Source: Dentipellis sp. KUC8613
Lineage: Eukaryota > Basidiomycota > Agaricomycetes > Russulales > Hericiaceae
Direction: 5' to 3'
Length of the DNA stretch: 64,000 nt
Assembly: GCA_002286715.1 (NCBI GenBank)
Contig: NSJX01000009.1
Span: 793,678-857,677 of the forward strand
Shown: piece after piece, positions 12,201-23,603 of the stretch
Position numbering within the stretch: position 1 is the first letter of the stretch
How the letters are laid out: each line of letters starts with the position of its first letter
Program-made: the position numbers and the translations under genes
The notes under the pieces: generated by a model
The model's input: only the letters and a program-made list of their open reading frames with translations
Database searches by the model: none
Told to the model about the DNA's origin: nothing

Positions 12201-14385
12201 GTGGGAATTTGCAGACGACACTCCTGGACACGCTCGCGAACCGCGTCACGATGGGCGTGGTCACCGGCCGCATGCTCGTCGACGGCCACGAGCGCGACAG
12301 CTCGTTCCAGCGCAACACCGGCTACGTGCAGCAGCAGGACCTCCACCTCAACACGTCCACCGTCCGCGAGGCGCTCATGTTCAGCGCGCGCCTCCGCCAG
12401 GCGCACTCGATCCCCGACTCGGAGAAGGCGGCGTACGTCGAGGAGGTCATCCACTTGCTCGAGATGGAGGTGCGCTGTCTTCTTTCCTTTTGCGCATCCG
12501 TGCGGTGCTAATGGGGCACTTGGGTGGCAGAAATATGCGGACGCGGTTGTTGGTGTCCCCGGCGAAGGCCTCAACGTCGAGCAGCGCAAGCGGCTCACCA
12601 TCGGCGTCGAGCTCGTCGCCAAGCCCGGGCTGCTGCTCTTCCTCGACGAGCCCACATCCGGCCTCGACAGCCAGACCGCCTGGTCCATCTGCGCCCTCCT
12701 CCGCAAGCTCGCGAACAATGGCCAGGCCATCCTCTGCACCATCCACCAGCCGTCCGCGATCCTCTTCCAGTCCTTCGACCGCCTGCTCCTGCTCCAGAAG
12801 GGCGGCCAGACCGTCTACTACGGCGACATCGGCGAGAACTCGCGCGTGCTCACGTCCTACTTCGAGCGCCAGGGCGCGGACCCGTGCCCGCCCGCGGCGA
12901 ACCCCGCGGAATGGATGCTCTCGGTCATCGGTGCCGCCCCCGGCGCGGTCGCGAAGCGCGACTACGGCCAGGCGTGGCGCGAGAGCGAGGAGCTGCAGGC
13001 GGTCAAGGCGGAGCTCGCGCGCATGCGCGAGAACCCGAAGGAGAGCGCGCCGGACACGAATGGCGAGGCCCATGCGGAGTATGCGGCGCCGTTTGGCGTG
13101 CAGCTGTATTATGTCACGTTCCGCTTCTTCCAGCAGCTGTATCGCACCCCGTCGTACATCGTGAGTCTCCCCCCCCTCTCTCTCTCTCCCTCTGGATGCT
13201 GATAGGGGATGGGGATGTAGTATAGCAAGCTGTTCCTCGTCGGCGCGAGCAATCTGCTTATTGGGTTCTCGTTCTTCAAGGCGGACAACACGCTCCAGGG
13301 CCTCCAGGACCAGATGTACTCCGTGTTTATGGGCCTGACCGTCTTTGGAAACCTCGTCAACCAGATCATGCCGCACTTTGTCACGCACCGCGCGCTGTAT
13401 GAGGTCCGCGAGCGCCCGAGCAAGGCGTACTCGTGGTATGTGTTTATGATGTCGAACTTGATCGGAGAGTGAGTCCCCCTTTGTTTTCGCTGGTTGTATT
13501 GGCTGGAGCTGACGGTTGGTGTGTTTGTGTAGGCTTCCTGTGCGTTGATTCGTGGATGTGAAAGTGGAGATTGGTGCTGACGAGATTTTGTTTGTTTGTA
13601 GTGGAACACCCTCGCTGGCATGATCCTCTTCTTCACGTGGTACTACCCCATTGGTCTCTACCGCAACGCCGAGTGGACGCACGCCGTCACCGAGCGCGGC
13701 GGTCTCATGTTCCTCCTCGTACGTACCCCCTCCCTCCCCTTGCGCATAATGGACTATGTCTGACGGCCTTTCGTAGATCTGGGAATTCATGCTCTACACG
13801 TCGACCTTCGCGCACATGCTCATCGCGGGCGTGGACTCGGACGTCACAGGCGGCAGCATCGCCAGTTTGCTGTTCAGTTTGACCTTCCTGTTCTGTGGTG
13901 TGCTCGCTGGTCCCAGCGGGCCGAACGCGTTCCCGCGCTTCTGGGTGAGTGCCCCTCCTGAGTTCTAGGGGGAATGAAAATTGCTGACGCGGCGCACGCA
14001 GATCTTCATGTACCGCCTCTCGCCGTTCACCTACCTCGTCGACTCGATGGTCTCTGTCGGCGTCGCCAACGCGCCCGCACACTGCTCCGACATCGAGGTG
14101 CGCCACTTCGAGCCGCCGTCCGGCCAGACGTGCGGCCAGTACCTCGCGCAGTACCTCTCGTCGAACCCCGGCGAGATCTTCAACCCCAACGCGACCTCGG
14201 ACTGCCAGTTCTGCGAGATCACGAGCACGAACTCGTTCCTCGCGGGCATCAATGCGAATTATGAGCACCGCTGGCGCAATTTTGGCTTCTTGTGGGCGTT
14301 CATTCTGTTTAATATGGCGATGGCGGTGTTCTTCTATTGGCTGGCGCGCGTGCCGAAGGGCAGTCGCGTCAAGAAGGAGGCGTAG
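9278..14385 (+). CDS. PDR-type (ABCG full-size) ABC transporter
   Basis: Plasma-membrane drug/xenobiotic efflux pump of the fungal pleiotropic drug resistance family, 1459 aa in 13 exons: 9278-9699, 9754-9884, 9934-10016, 10102-10470, 10521-11311, 11380-12154, 12215-12469, 12531-13160, 13221-13468, 13533-13539, 13602-13718, 13777-13944, 14002-14385. The layout is NBD-TMD-NBD-TMD. NBD1 has the degenerate sites typical of the family: Walker [10 protein letters not shown] with Cys159 for Lys, signature VSGGE at 269-273, Walker B ending in Trp-Asp-Asn, and Tyr327 at the H-loop. NBD2 has a canonical Walker A (GASGAGKTT, Lys857), a divergent signature LNVEQRKR (956-963), Walker B LLLFLDE (976-982) and a His in TIHQPS. 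Cysteines sit in the last extracellular loop, as in Pdr5/Cdr1. All exon phases sum correctly. One exon is only 7 nt. Substrate is unknown; detoxification or export of products of the neighbouring P450s is inference. Confidence 0.95.
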
Positions 14386-15064
14386 GTTCGTGCAGGGGAA
14401 GGGAAGCGATAGACGGTTACATGGACTTCGTCTCGCTTTTGCTATGAGTTTTGGCAGCGAACCGCGCGTGGTTGCTTGCGCGGTATCGTGATTGACATGT
14501 TCTTCGTCGTTTTTGTTTCGTGGTGGTCGTAGTGGTTTTTGTCTAGTCGCGCATATCGCATATCCACATCAGAGTCTTGTCGTATACCCATCCTTATTAT
14601 AGAATTGAATTGCAGTCTTTTTGACGCAGCTAGTACTTTCGTGCATGCGAGAACTTGGTCGATGGGCCCAGGGTAGTGTGTCTGGGTTGCCGTTGGGTTT
14701 GGATTTGAAGGGACTTCAAGTTTTCCTCGAAAGGTCTGAAATGTGCATGTGAAGTTTTGAAATTTCGAGTTGGGGCACACGTTTAGAATCGTGCTTCGCT
14801 CGCAGTCGAGTGACCGAAGGTCGAAGACCAGTCTCACCGTTCAGCGATTGCAGCAGCGCCAGACTTCTCGCGACCCAACCCCAGTTCACACGCACGCACG
14901 CACGCACGCTTCAGATGATCCACACAATAAATATTCCATTACCAAAGCACAAATAAGAGCTGTGTCACTACTCTACTCTATTCTACACTCCCGACCGTAC
15001 TCTATACACCGACCACACCCAACCCAACCCCCTCTTACACTGAAAAACAAGAGCGTGTACACGC
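14386..15064. other. Convergent intergenic region (ABC transporter / P450)
   Basis: This is the 3' region shared by two convergent genes. It holds AT-richer sequence and a short cgcacgcacgcacg microsatellite near 14890. No gene is seen. Confidence 0.6.
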
Positions 15065-17573
15065 TCACTCAGCATCCACCAGCCCTTCCAGCCGACTCAC
15101 GCCCGGCACGCGCTCCACAATCCGACACTCAAACGGCAGCGGGTGCCGTGCCATCTCCTGCCCCCACGCCGCCTCGGGCACCCTCGCCTTGCCCTTCCCT
15201 GTGATCCCCTTTCCCCCTATCCCACTCCCACCAACACCCGCGGCGCCCTCCTCAGCGGGCAAAAACTCGAACGCGGCGAGCATGCGCGCGATCGCGGTCC
15301 AGACGGAGTTGTCCGCGACGTGCGCGCCGGGGCAGCGCCGCCGGCCGAAGCCGAAGACGACGTCGCGCGGGTCGCGCGGGACGGCGCCGCGCTGGCCCTC
15401 CGCGTCGGCGAGGTGCGGAAGGAAGCGGGTGGGGTTGAAGGAGGTGGGCGCGGGGCAGGCGGTGAGGATTGCGCTGGGCGGGCGGGCGTGTGCGGGCATG
15501 GACGGGCGAGTGCGGGCATGGACGGGCGAGTGGGAGTGGGAGTGTGGGCGAGCGAGTGGAAGGAGGGGGGGATAGGTGTGGTGGGGGGGAAAGGAAGGAG
15601 GAAGGGGGAGGAAGGAGAAGTCAGCGGAGAGATGGAGGGAGGGAAGGAAAGCGGGGCGTACTGCAGGTTCGCGATGATGCTCGTGCCCTTGGGGATGAAG
15701 TAGCCGTCGTACGTGTCGTCCTGGATGACCGTGTGCGGGATCGCGATGCTCAGCGGGCAGGCCCATCTGTGCGTCTCGGCATCAGCACGAACCACCCCTC
15801 AAATTTATTGTGGAGCGGACGGAGTAACGCCGCGACCAGGACAAAGTCGGGAGGGACGAAGCGAGTGGAAAAGATGGGGACAGCGGAGAAGACAAGACGC
15901 ACCGATACACCTCCTTCACCAACGCCTCCAAGTAGGGCAGCCGCGCGCGGTCATCGAGTGACGGCACGGTGCCGCGCGGGAGCACGGCATCGAGCTCGGC
16001 GTGGGCGGCGCGCTGCACGGAGGGCGTGCGCACCATGGCGAGGATGAACGAGTTCAGGGTGGCCATTGTCTGTTGTTCCGCTGTTAGTGTTTCTTAATTC
16101 GGGGGAAGGGGGGAGGGGACGTACGGTTTCCTGGCCGGCTGATTGTGCGCGTGGGCAGGGATAGGAGGAAGAGTGGGTAAGCGGGAATTTGAAATAAGGG
16201 AGGGAGAAAGAGGGACGCACCACCATACAGGATCCCCGCGAGCCCGCGCACGTCCGCCTCGTCCTCCGCCGAGATGTGCTCGAGCCCGCCAAAGTTGGCG
16301 ATCGCGTCGTGCACGAGCGACGGGCGCGCGGTGTTGGCGCGCTGGTGGGCCCGCATTTCAATTTCACGAGTTCACAATTGCCGGCGATTTTGCGAGAGGG
16401 CGAAGGGACAGAAAAGATAATGGCGAGTTGGCGGGTAATGGGATTTGGGGGGTAATGGGATTTGGGGGGTAATGGGATTTGGAGGGCGATGTGAGAAGAG
16501 GGATAAGGAGGGAAAGAGGAGGGGGAAACGTACGATGGCGTCTGCGACCATCGAGTACGGGATGCCGTTCGCCTGGACGACCTCCGCGCGGATGGCGGCG
16601 ACGGTGCGTTTGAAGCCGGAGAAGGGCGCCCAGTCGGGGTAGGAGGTGTACAGCCATCTTTATCACGTATGTTCGAAGGAGGTAATGGGATAATAGGGGG
16701 AAAGAGGCGCACTTGAGCGAGGGGAAGACGTCGACGAGCGCGCCGGAGGCTTGGTATGCTTCGGCGGATTTCTTCACTGCGTCGTTTGCTGAAATGATAA
16801 GAAAGAAAGTGAGTGAGGTAGAGAAGGAAAAGGGAGGGAAGAAAAACGCACCGAGGCGCGCGAGGTGGTCGTTATCGGAGGTGACGTCAAGGTCGTACGT
16901 GAGGCGGAAAATCGTCGATGTCGCATAACTGCATACACTATCAGAGAAAAGTTGGTAAGAAAGACGGGATGGGACACGCACACAAGGATGTGGTCGTGGA
17001 ACTTTTCGGGCTTGGTGCGGAGGGCGTCGATGAGGCGCTCCGCGAGCTCGCTGTGCAGGTCGGCGTAGGAGCGGGCGGCGGTCGGGTTGAGGAGGGCCTG
17101 CGAGAGGCGGCGGTGCTTGCGGAACTGGGCGCCGTAGCGCATCGTCGGCATCGCGGCATCCCATCCCAGACTATACATCACCATGTAAAGGCTCTCATTT
17201 AGCCTTCAGATGACGGTAGATGGACAAGAGAGGAGACGCACATCTCGTTCTCGAGGACCATGTTGGGCCGATCGGAGTAGATCGCGCCGCGCTTCTCGAG
17301 CAGGTCGACGACGATGTCGTAGTCGCTGACGAGCACGCTGCGGAAGCCAAGCACGTCAAAGCGGACGAGGGGCCCGAAGCGTGCGTGCCAGGCGGGGAAG
17401 AGCAGGTGCGGGCGCGCGGCGCGGACGAGGTCGAGCAGGTTCCCGAGTAGCGGCAGCCCGCGCGGGCCGGGGATCTGCTTCCCCGCGTGCGCGGAGCGCG
17501 AGACAGCGACGATGCCGACGGCGAGCACGACGACGAGCGCGAGCGGGAGGGGCGAGGCCGAGGAGAGCGACAT
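15065..17573 (-). CDS. Cytochrome P450 (OrdA-like, microsomal)
   Basis: Haem-thiolate monooxygenase, 537 aa in 10 exons: 17573-17242, 17170-16982, 16928-16852, 16788-16713, 16657-16534, 16341-16221, 16138-16125, 16069-15903, 15766-15662, 15473-15065; phases are consistent. An N-terminal membrane anchor is followed by the proline-rich hinge IPGPRGLPLLGN. The I-helix AGQETT (307-312) is encoded mainly by a 14-nt microexon. The K-helix ExxR is Glu364-Arg367, the PERF-like segment reads FNPTRF, and the haem loop is FGFGRRRCPG with ligand Cys449. The acceptor of the fifth intron (16342) is the least certain junction. The stretch after the haem loop carries a Gly-rich insert (about 480-500). Substrate cannot be told; it resembles the large OrdA-like P450 group of basidiomycetes. 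It is transcribed divergently from the next P450. Confidence 0.93.
15474..15661 (-). other. Long repeat-containing intron of P450
   Basis: This 188-nt intron is much longer than the usual 50-60 nt. It contains a tandem duplication of a roughly 20-bp word (gtgcgggcatggacgggcga) and a long one-strand purine tract, so it has probably expanded by slippage. Confidence 0.6.
16435..16482. repeat. 17-bp minisatellite inside a P450 intron
   Basis: The 17-bp word gtaatgggatttggggg is repeated almost three times in perfect tandem within the fifth intron (16533-16342). G runs lie on the plus strand, the non-transcribed strand of this gene. Confidence 0.85.
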
Positions 17574-18146
17574 GGCGGGCGCGGGTCTCTGGTCAGTGAG
17601 TCTGGCAAGTCTAAGTCGAGTCTGGGATGGGAGGTGGGACGGGGCTCCGCGTGCTTGTGATGACTTATGGTTGTGCGGGTGGTCGCGGCGCAATGTCCAG
17701 AGCGTGCCAGATTGATGTTCCCCATATCGCAGACGCGCATGTCGTCCGGCGCACAAGCAAACGCTGCTGTTGCGCAGACGCGTCCATCAACGCGACAATT
17801 ACGCGCGCGCGCGTCCCGGGCGACGGCGTCCGCGCCGGGCGAATTGCGTAAGCCCGCGTGCATCGGGCGATCTGGCGCCGGTGCGGCGGCGCGGGGATGG
17901 CGTACGGGGATGTGCGCATTTGGAAATGGGACTGCCTGTCAGCGTCCGCGGTCGCCTGTGCGCCCTGAACCAGGCGCGTCCACTCGCAGCGCGTCGATAT
18001 CGCCAGTCCGCGCGCATCAGGCCACCCGAATACACAATTGACGCGCCCTCCGTCCTGCGCGGCCATGGACCTCCTCAAGGCCAAGGCCTCCGCGCGCCCA
18101 AGTCTCCCTCGAACCACCCGCCTTTTCTCTTTGTCTTTCGCCCGCC
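17574..18146. promoter_or_regulatory. Bidirectional promoter of the two P450s
   Basis: These 573 bp separate the ATG codons of two divergently transcribed P450 genes. The segment is rich in CpG and has no convincing open frame of its own. No TATA box or known operator could be identified, so co-regulation is inferred from geometry only. Confidence 0.6.
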
Positions 18147-20761
18147 ATGGCCTCGCAGCTCCTCGACTTTGCCGCGCACGCGCCCGCACACATCAACGCG
18201 ACCCTCGCAGACCACGCCCCCGCCCTTCTCGCACGCATCAATGCGGCTAACCCTGTAGACCTCGCCCTCCTCGCCCTCGCCGCCATCCTCGTCGCACGAT
18301 GGTCCACCTCTGGCACCAAGCCCAAGGGCCCGCTTCCCCCCGGCCCCCGCGGGTACCCCCTCGTCGGTATGGCGCTGAGTCTCCCGAGCGTCGCGCCGTG
18401 GCGAGTGTATCAGCGCTGGGCGCGCGATCTGAGTGCGTAGCGTTGTGGTTGTGCTTTGCGTGGAGATGCTGATGATGAACGGTGGTATGTATAGAGACGG
18501 ATATGCTGTGGCTTAGGCTCCCGAGCACCGGCCCGTCACTGCTGATTCTGAGCTCGGCGGAGGCGGCGACGGACCTTCTCGTCAAGCGGTCGACGGTCTA
18601 TTCTGACCGGTGCGCGCACTCTCGACTTCCCCCTATTCCTCTGGTTCTGACTTTGACTTGTTCGATGTCACTAGCCCGCAATCGATCATGCTCAGCGACC
18701 TCATGGGTATGTCCTGGGTCTTCGGCCTCATGCAGTACGGCGACGACTGGAAGCGTGCGTCTCTCTCCCGCCCTTCATTAGTGCAGAGTTCAGATAGCGG
18801 ACTGATGTTGATGGGGTAGAGCACCGCAAGCTGTTCCACCGCGAATTCGAGCTCTCGGGCGCCGTGCGCCCGCACGAGCTCGCCGCGTCCCGCAGGCTGC
18901 TGAATAGGCTGCTCAAGCAGACGGTGAACTATCAGCGCGATATGCAGCTGTGCGTCTCTCCCCCCTTTCCCTTTCCCCTTCCCTTTCCCTCATACCTCCA
19001 CTTCTCCTTCGCTCCTCTCTCCTTGGCTGCGCGGACACACGCTGACGTGCATCGCCGGACAGCACGACGGGCGACATGATCCTCAGCGCGACGTACGGCA
19101 TCACGCCCAAGAGCGAGAACGACGACTTTATCAAGCTCGCGGAGAGCCTCGTCGGCGCGATGGCCGTCGTCGCGGGCGGTGGATTCCTCGGTGTGTTTCT
19201 GTCTCCCTATTTCCTACCTCCCTATCTTCCCGTTCCTCTTCCCTCACACCCCCACCTCCGCATCTCTATACTTCCTCGCCCTACGACCGAACTCTCCTTT
19301 CCATCACACGAGTACGAGCATCGGTGCAAACGCTGACCCCGCACGCACACAGTCGACATGCTCCCCGCGCTGCGCCGCGTGCCCGCGTGGTTCCCCGGCG
19401 GCGGGTTCAAGAAGCAGGCCGCCGAGTGGATGAAGCTCGGCGTCAAGGCGCGCAGTGTGCCGTTTGAGCATGTGCAGACGCAGATGGTGCGTGCCATTCT
19501 GTCGTCCTTCCCATATTGCTCCTCCTGCTCTGTTCGTCTCGTCTTCATCCTTCTTCTGCCCCGCACGGTCTGTCGCACTCGCAGCTATATGACCAGGCGA
19601 CTTGCGAGGTGTGATAAAGGAGAGACAGTGCAGAGGAACAGATAGAAAGAGGAAGGAGAGATGCTGATTGCATATGCGCGCGCACAGGCTGAAGGCAAAG
19701 CCCCGCCGTCCGTCGCCTCGCACTTCCTGAGCGCGCTCACGGACGAGGCAGACCCCGAGCAGGCCAAGAGCAAGGAGCAGATGCAGAACATCCTCGCGGA
19801 GGCGTATCTCGGTGCGTCTCCCTTTCCCTTTCATCCGTCCTTGAGGTTTCCTGACACGTATACGCCGCACGGTCATGTTTAGGTGGAGCCGGCGCGGTAC
19901 GTCTCTCTCCCATCCCCACTGCCACGAACCCGCTGATCCTAATGCTGATGCTGCGCAGACCGTCGGCACCCTCTGCACCTTCATCCTCGCCATGTCGCTC
20001 AACCCGCACCTCCAAAAGCGCGCACAAGCCCAGCTCGACGCGCTCCTCTCCACCACCTCTTCCCCCGCGCCGCTCTCCCCGCACGCGCGCCTCCCGACCT
20101 TCGCCGACGCGCCGTCCCTGCCGTACGTCGACGCGCTCGTCGCCGAGACGCTCCGCTGGCACCCCGGCGCGCCGCTCGGCCTCTTCCACGCCGCCGCGCG
20201 CGACGACGTGTACCAGGGCAAGGTGATCCCGAAGGGCACGATGGTCACCGCGAACGTGTGGGCGATCTTGCATGATGAGCGCGTGTATGGCGCGCAGACG
20301 GAGCGGTATAGGCCGGAGCGGTTTTTGGGGCAGGATGGGAAGAGGAATGGCGTGCCCGAGCCCGAGTGGGCGTTTGGGTTTGGGCGGAGGGTGTGTCCCG
20401 GCCGAGGTGAGTGCTGTGCTGTGCTGTGCTGGGGTGTGGGGGATGTGAGGCTGATTGGAGAGGATGGTGGTAGTGATGGGCCGCGAGACGCTGTGGATCA
20501 CCGCCGCGAGCATCCTCGCGTGCTTCGACATCAGCGCGCCCGTCGATAAGGACGGCAAGCCGCTCGACGAGGCCACCATTGAGTACTCGAACTCCATGTC
20601 TAGGTGCGTCTTTGTCTGCTCCTCCTGTGATGAGATGGGATGGGATGCTGATGTGTGAGTCCGGGATGCGCAGCCGCCCGCCGTACTTCGATGTCACGTT
20701 CACGCTGCGCCATCCGGGGCTGGAGAGCGTGATTGTGAATGGGCTGCAGGATCAGCTGTAG
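18147..20761 (+). CDS. Cytochrome P450 (OrdA-like), atypical I-helix
   Basis: Haem-thiolate monooxygenase, 558 aa in 11 exons: 18147-18432, 18495-18609, 18675-18754, 18820-18949, 19063-19190, 19353-19486, 19688-19811, 19883-19896, 19959-20406, 20474-20603, 20674-20761; phases sum correctly. A hydrophobic anchor (about 35-55) precedes the hinge LPPGPRGYPLVG. The eighth exon is a 14-nt microexon in the I-helix, at the same place as in the neighbouring P450. The K-helix ExxR is Glu400-Arg403, the PERF motif reads RPERF, and the haem loop is FGFGRRVCPGR with ligand Cys483. The I-helix reads GGAGATV, so the usual acidic-Thr pair is replaced by Gly-Ala. The heme loop and fold look intact, so this is probably a functional but unusual P450. 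Substrate unknown. Confidence 0.93.
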
Positions 20762-21338
20762 GCTGATGCATATTACGGATAGAGGATAGAGGCTCGCAGC
20801 TCTGCGGCGCGACGTGGAGGAGAAGGAAGGTATCTAGTCGGTGTTTCTTGAGCACTACTCATATTATACGGCCGTCATTGAAGACCGACGGTGTCGCTGT
20901 TGCACTTTCGTTATTATCACCATTGTCTATCCTCTATGTTGTGTTTACTTTCTCTGTTGTGTTTGTATAGTTGATTGATAGTGGAGATTTCGATGCAATC
21001 GATGTATGGACTGATCTTTTCTATGAGGTTTTATGCACATTAAATCAGGTGGGAGTGAGCAGATCTGGTTTGTACTAGAGTAAGGTATGTGCAATGGATG
21101 GGTGTAGGTTGGGTTGGGTTAGGCTCGAACATCTTACATCGTCCTTCTTGCCTAGTCTTCACACACAAAACAACAGTTACAAAACCCTCCGTGCAGCTAT
21201 CCACACCCATATTACTTGCGCTTCACCATCATATACCCGCAGTATCTCAGAACAGCACCATCCATACCAAGTCCCAACCTTGACCCCCAGGCCTCGACAC
21301 AGATGTGAACAGATACACACCATAATCGAATATCAGCA
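20762..21338. other. Intergenic region between P450 and tRNA-Glu
   Basis: AT-rich 3' flank of the P450 followed by the upstream region of a tRNA gene. No other feature is seen. Confidence 0.6.
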
Positions 21339-21438
21339 TCGGATATGGTGTAATGGCTAACATTACCGCCTCTCATGCATTCGATGGATTGTTTGATGCA
21401 GTGCGCGGTAGCTCGGGGTTCGATTCCCCGTATCCGAA
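21339..21438 (+). tRNA. tRNA-Glu (CTC) with 28-nt intron
   Basis: Acceptor arm tcggata pairs with tatccga, the T arm is ggggttcgattcccc, and the anticodon stem accgc pairs with gcggt around loop bases that give anticodon CTC (Glu). After position 37 (A) a 28-nt intron interrupts the loop, the standard site for nuclear pre-tRNA introns. The mature length is 72 nt plus CCA. A second gene with the same mature sequence but a different intron lies at 25097. Confidence 0.93.
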
Positions 21439-23198
21439 CTCCGCAGTTGTTTCGGCAGAATGTTTTTTGTTTTGTTTGTTTTGCTTGCACCTGTAGAAGT
21501 GGTGATGGTGGTATGCATATAGGAGGGGTGTCCTAGTCGGGTGAGATGGAGAGGGGTGCAGGTGTATGGGCCCCCGGGATGAGGTATTGATTGGGCTCTC
21601 GTCCAGCGACAGACTGGTGCGATAAGGTCTCTCGCTGCATTTGCATAAAGCATCATGGATTGCTATTGAGATACGGAATACTGGTTACTGGGTGTCTACT
21701 ATGGACGCAGTGCGCTCGCTAGCAACGGGGCGAACGAGAGACTGACGCTTTGGCGGCCTTTGAGTTGGATGGCGCAGATATCTACGCATATATTCTGCGC
21801 AGTGCGTCGCTCAGAAATCGGGCGCGAGTGGTCAGTACTGGAAAGAAGCAGAGAGGCGGCCAATACCCGACGTTCGGTGAGATGGTAAAGCTTTATGCTA
21901 ATGCTGCAGCCGTCATTCGAGCTCACTCCCGGAGAAAGCGAGCGAACTAGGTTTCCCTGCGAATGTGAATGATCGTCTTCAGCGTGGCTGAATCTGACTA
22001 CCCTGGTGGCGCGGTATTGCGATGCCCCTTGAAGTCCAGGAGAAGACGATGTTGCATTTCGCACCGGCCTGCAGTGTGCATCCAGAACGCGGATCTCCCT
22101 GCTGCAGAAGTTGGGCGTCAAGAGATGGTGATGCTAGACGTTTTGCGTCAACCCCTGGGTTCAAAGACATCCGATGTGTTAAATTGAAGCTCCACAGAGG
22201 AGGAGGTTCTGATACGCAGACGAGAGAAGCACATCAGTGCAGATTGTCATGCTAGACCTCTGTTCCGGTGGACGTGCGAGCGTGTGCGCGTGCGCTTGCG
22301 GGAAGCGCAAGAGTCGATGCTTCGAGGCCTGCGAGTTCCACCGCCCGCAGTGGCATAGTGCACCATGGTATACTGTCGCACAGATGAATGCCAGACATTG
22401 CTGTGGACACAGTGCAGCAATTGAGGGCCGAAGGACAGAGTAGACTCCAGCGGTAACGGCCTCGGTGAGTGGCGATTAGCGTGTCGCTTGTGAAGCCCTG
22501 GTGCTCGAAGCTCGAATATGAGTTGTAGGTGTGGAGGCGGAGGAGAGAGGCAGCCACAGTGAAGTGGGACTAGATGCATCGAAAATTCGATGCCGAATAC
22601 CGTCGTTCAAGTTCACTCCCAAGGAACCAGGGAGGTCAGTTCTATGCGGATGCCTAGCAGACGTGCTCTGCCTCTGACAGCTGGCTCCAATACTGTGGTT
22701 CTGGCGCCCAATTGTTCGTTGCCCGGGAACAGTATGGGTATCTGACACGACAGCGCGGCTGAGCAGCAGACAATGACGGAGCAAGGATCTTATAGCCATA
22801 ATACGACGTCAATTTCGAGAGCTCGTCCTGGAAGGAAGCAGACATACCAATTCTTACCCCAAATACCCTGCGGCCGTCCTCTACATGGATGCAACCCGAC
22901 TTTGTCGCTACGACGCAGTGTTGTCGACGTCACGGAGCACACATTGTATGCTGTCCTCTGTACGAGGGCGAGGTCGGATACACGATACAGCGGCCCTTCG
23001 GCAGGGAACGAACGTAGAGATAAATGGACGGTTCGACGCGCCAAGCGACTCGATGTTGAACATTTTTTCTTGTTTCTTGGGCGGAGGGCATTCGAGGGTC
23101 CAGAAGCGGAAGCGTCGTCGCAGTGACTGTGCAGGAACAAAGTAGCTCGAGCTAGTACCCAGCAGAGCCGCATAGACATACTGGGTCTCGACACGAAG
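21439..23198. other. Intergenic region, no supported gene
   Basis: No gene is supported. Short open frames occur on both strands without motifs or continuity. The DNA is less GC-rich than the flanking genes. Confidence 0.4.
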
Positions 23199-23603
23199 AT
23201 GCGTGCGCTGGTGTATCACGATGTCGCATTGCCGGATGTAGAAAGGAGTCTCGAGTTTGACTGTCCTGGTATGCGTATGACGAGAGTGAAAGAGGATGGC
23301 TGAGCAGAGCAAGATTGTTGGCGACCAACGAGGGGCGCGCCAAATTTTCCTGGTGCACGATACCTGGTGGAACTTGAGTGCAAGAAGATGCTACGCCAGA
23401 GCTGCCCGGATAACGTTATTGTGCCTTGCACAGTCATTCCGATGCGACATTGCGGCCGAGCTGTCAATGATGACGAGCGAACATTTGCTTGGATCGTAGA
23501 ATCACAGTGGCTCGAGGTTAGCTGTGATAGGAGGGGTGTTTGGACGGAGTCCACGGACGGGAGTCGATGTACCGTAAAACTCATAGGCGCAATGAGTCTT
23601 TGA
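23199..23603 (+). CDS. Possible small hypothetical gene (two exons)
   Basis: Two exons, 23199-23268 and 23308-23603, joined by a 39-nt GT-AG intron with matching phase, give about 121 aa. The second exon has a coherent amino-acid mix rich in Cys, Glu, Arg and Val (for example GARYLVELECKKML). I do not recognise a family. Coding-looking sequence continues upstream in the same frame to about 23142, so the true start may lie further 5' or the locus may be a remnant of a longer gene. The intron is short for this genome. Function cannot be stated. Confidence 0.35.

Noticed and set aside
11294..13790. Minus-strand open frames of 447 and 482 codons
   Set aside because: They are shadows of the transporter coding strand with codon bias leaving the reverse frame open; the composition is Arg/Glu/Val-rich without motifs.
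22237..22845. Overlapping short open frames on both strands
   Set aside because: None shows a motif, and frames on both strands are of similar length and quality, as expected by chance.
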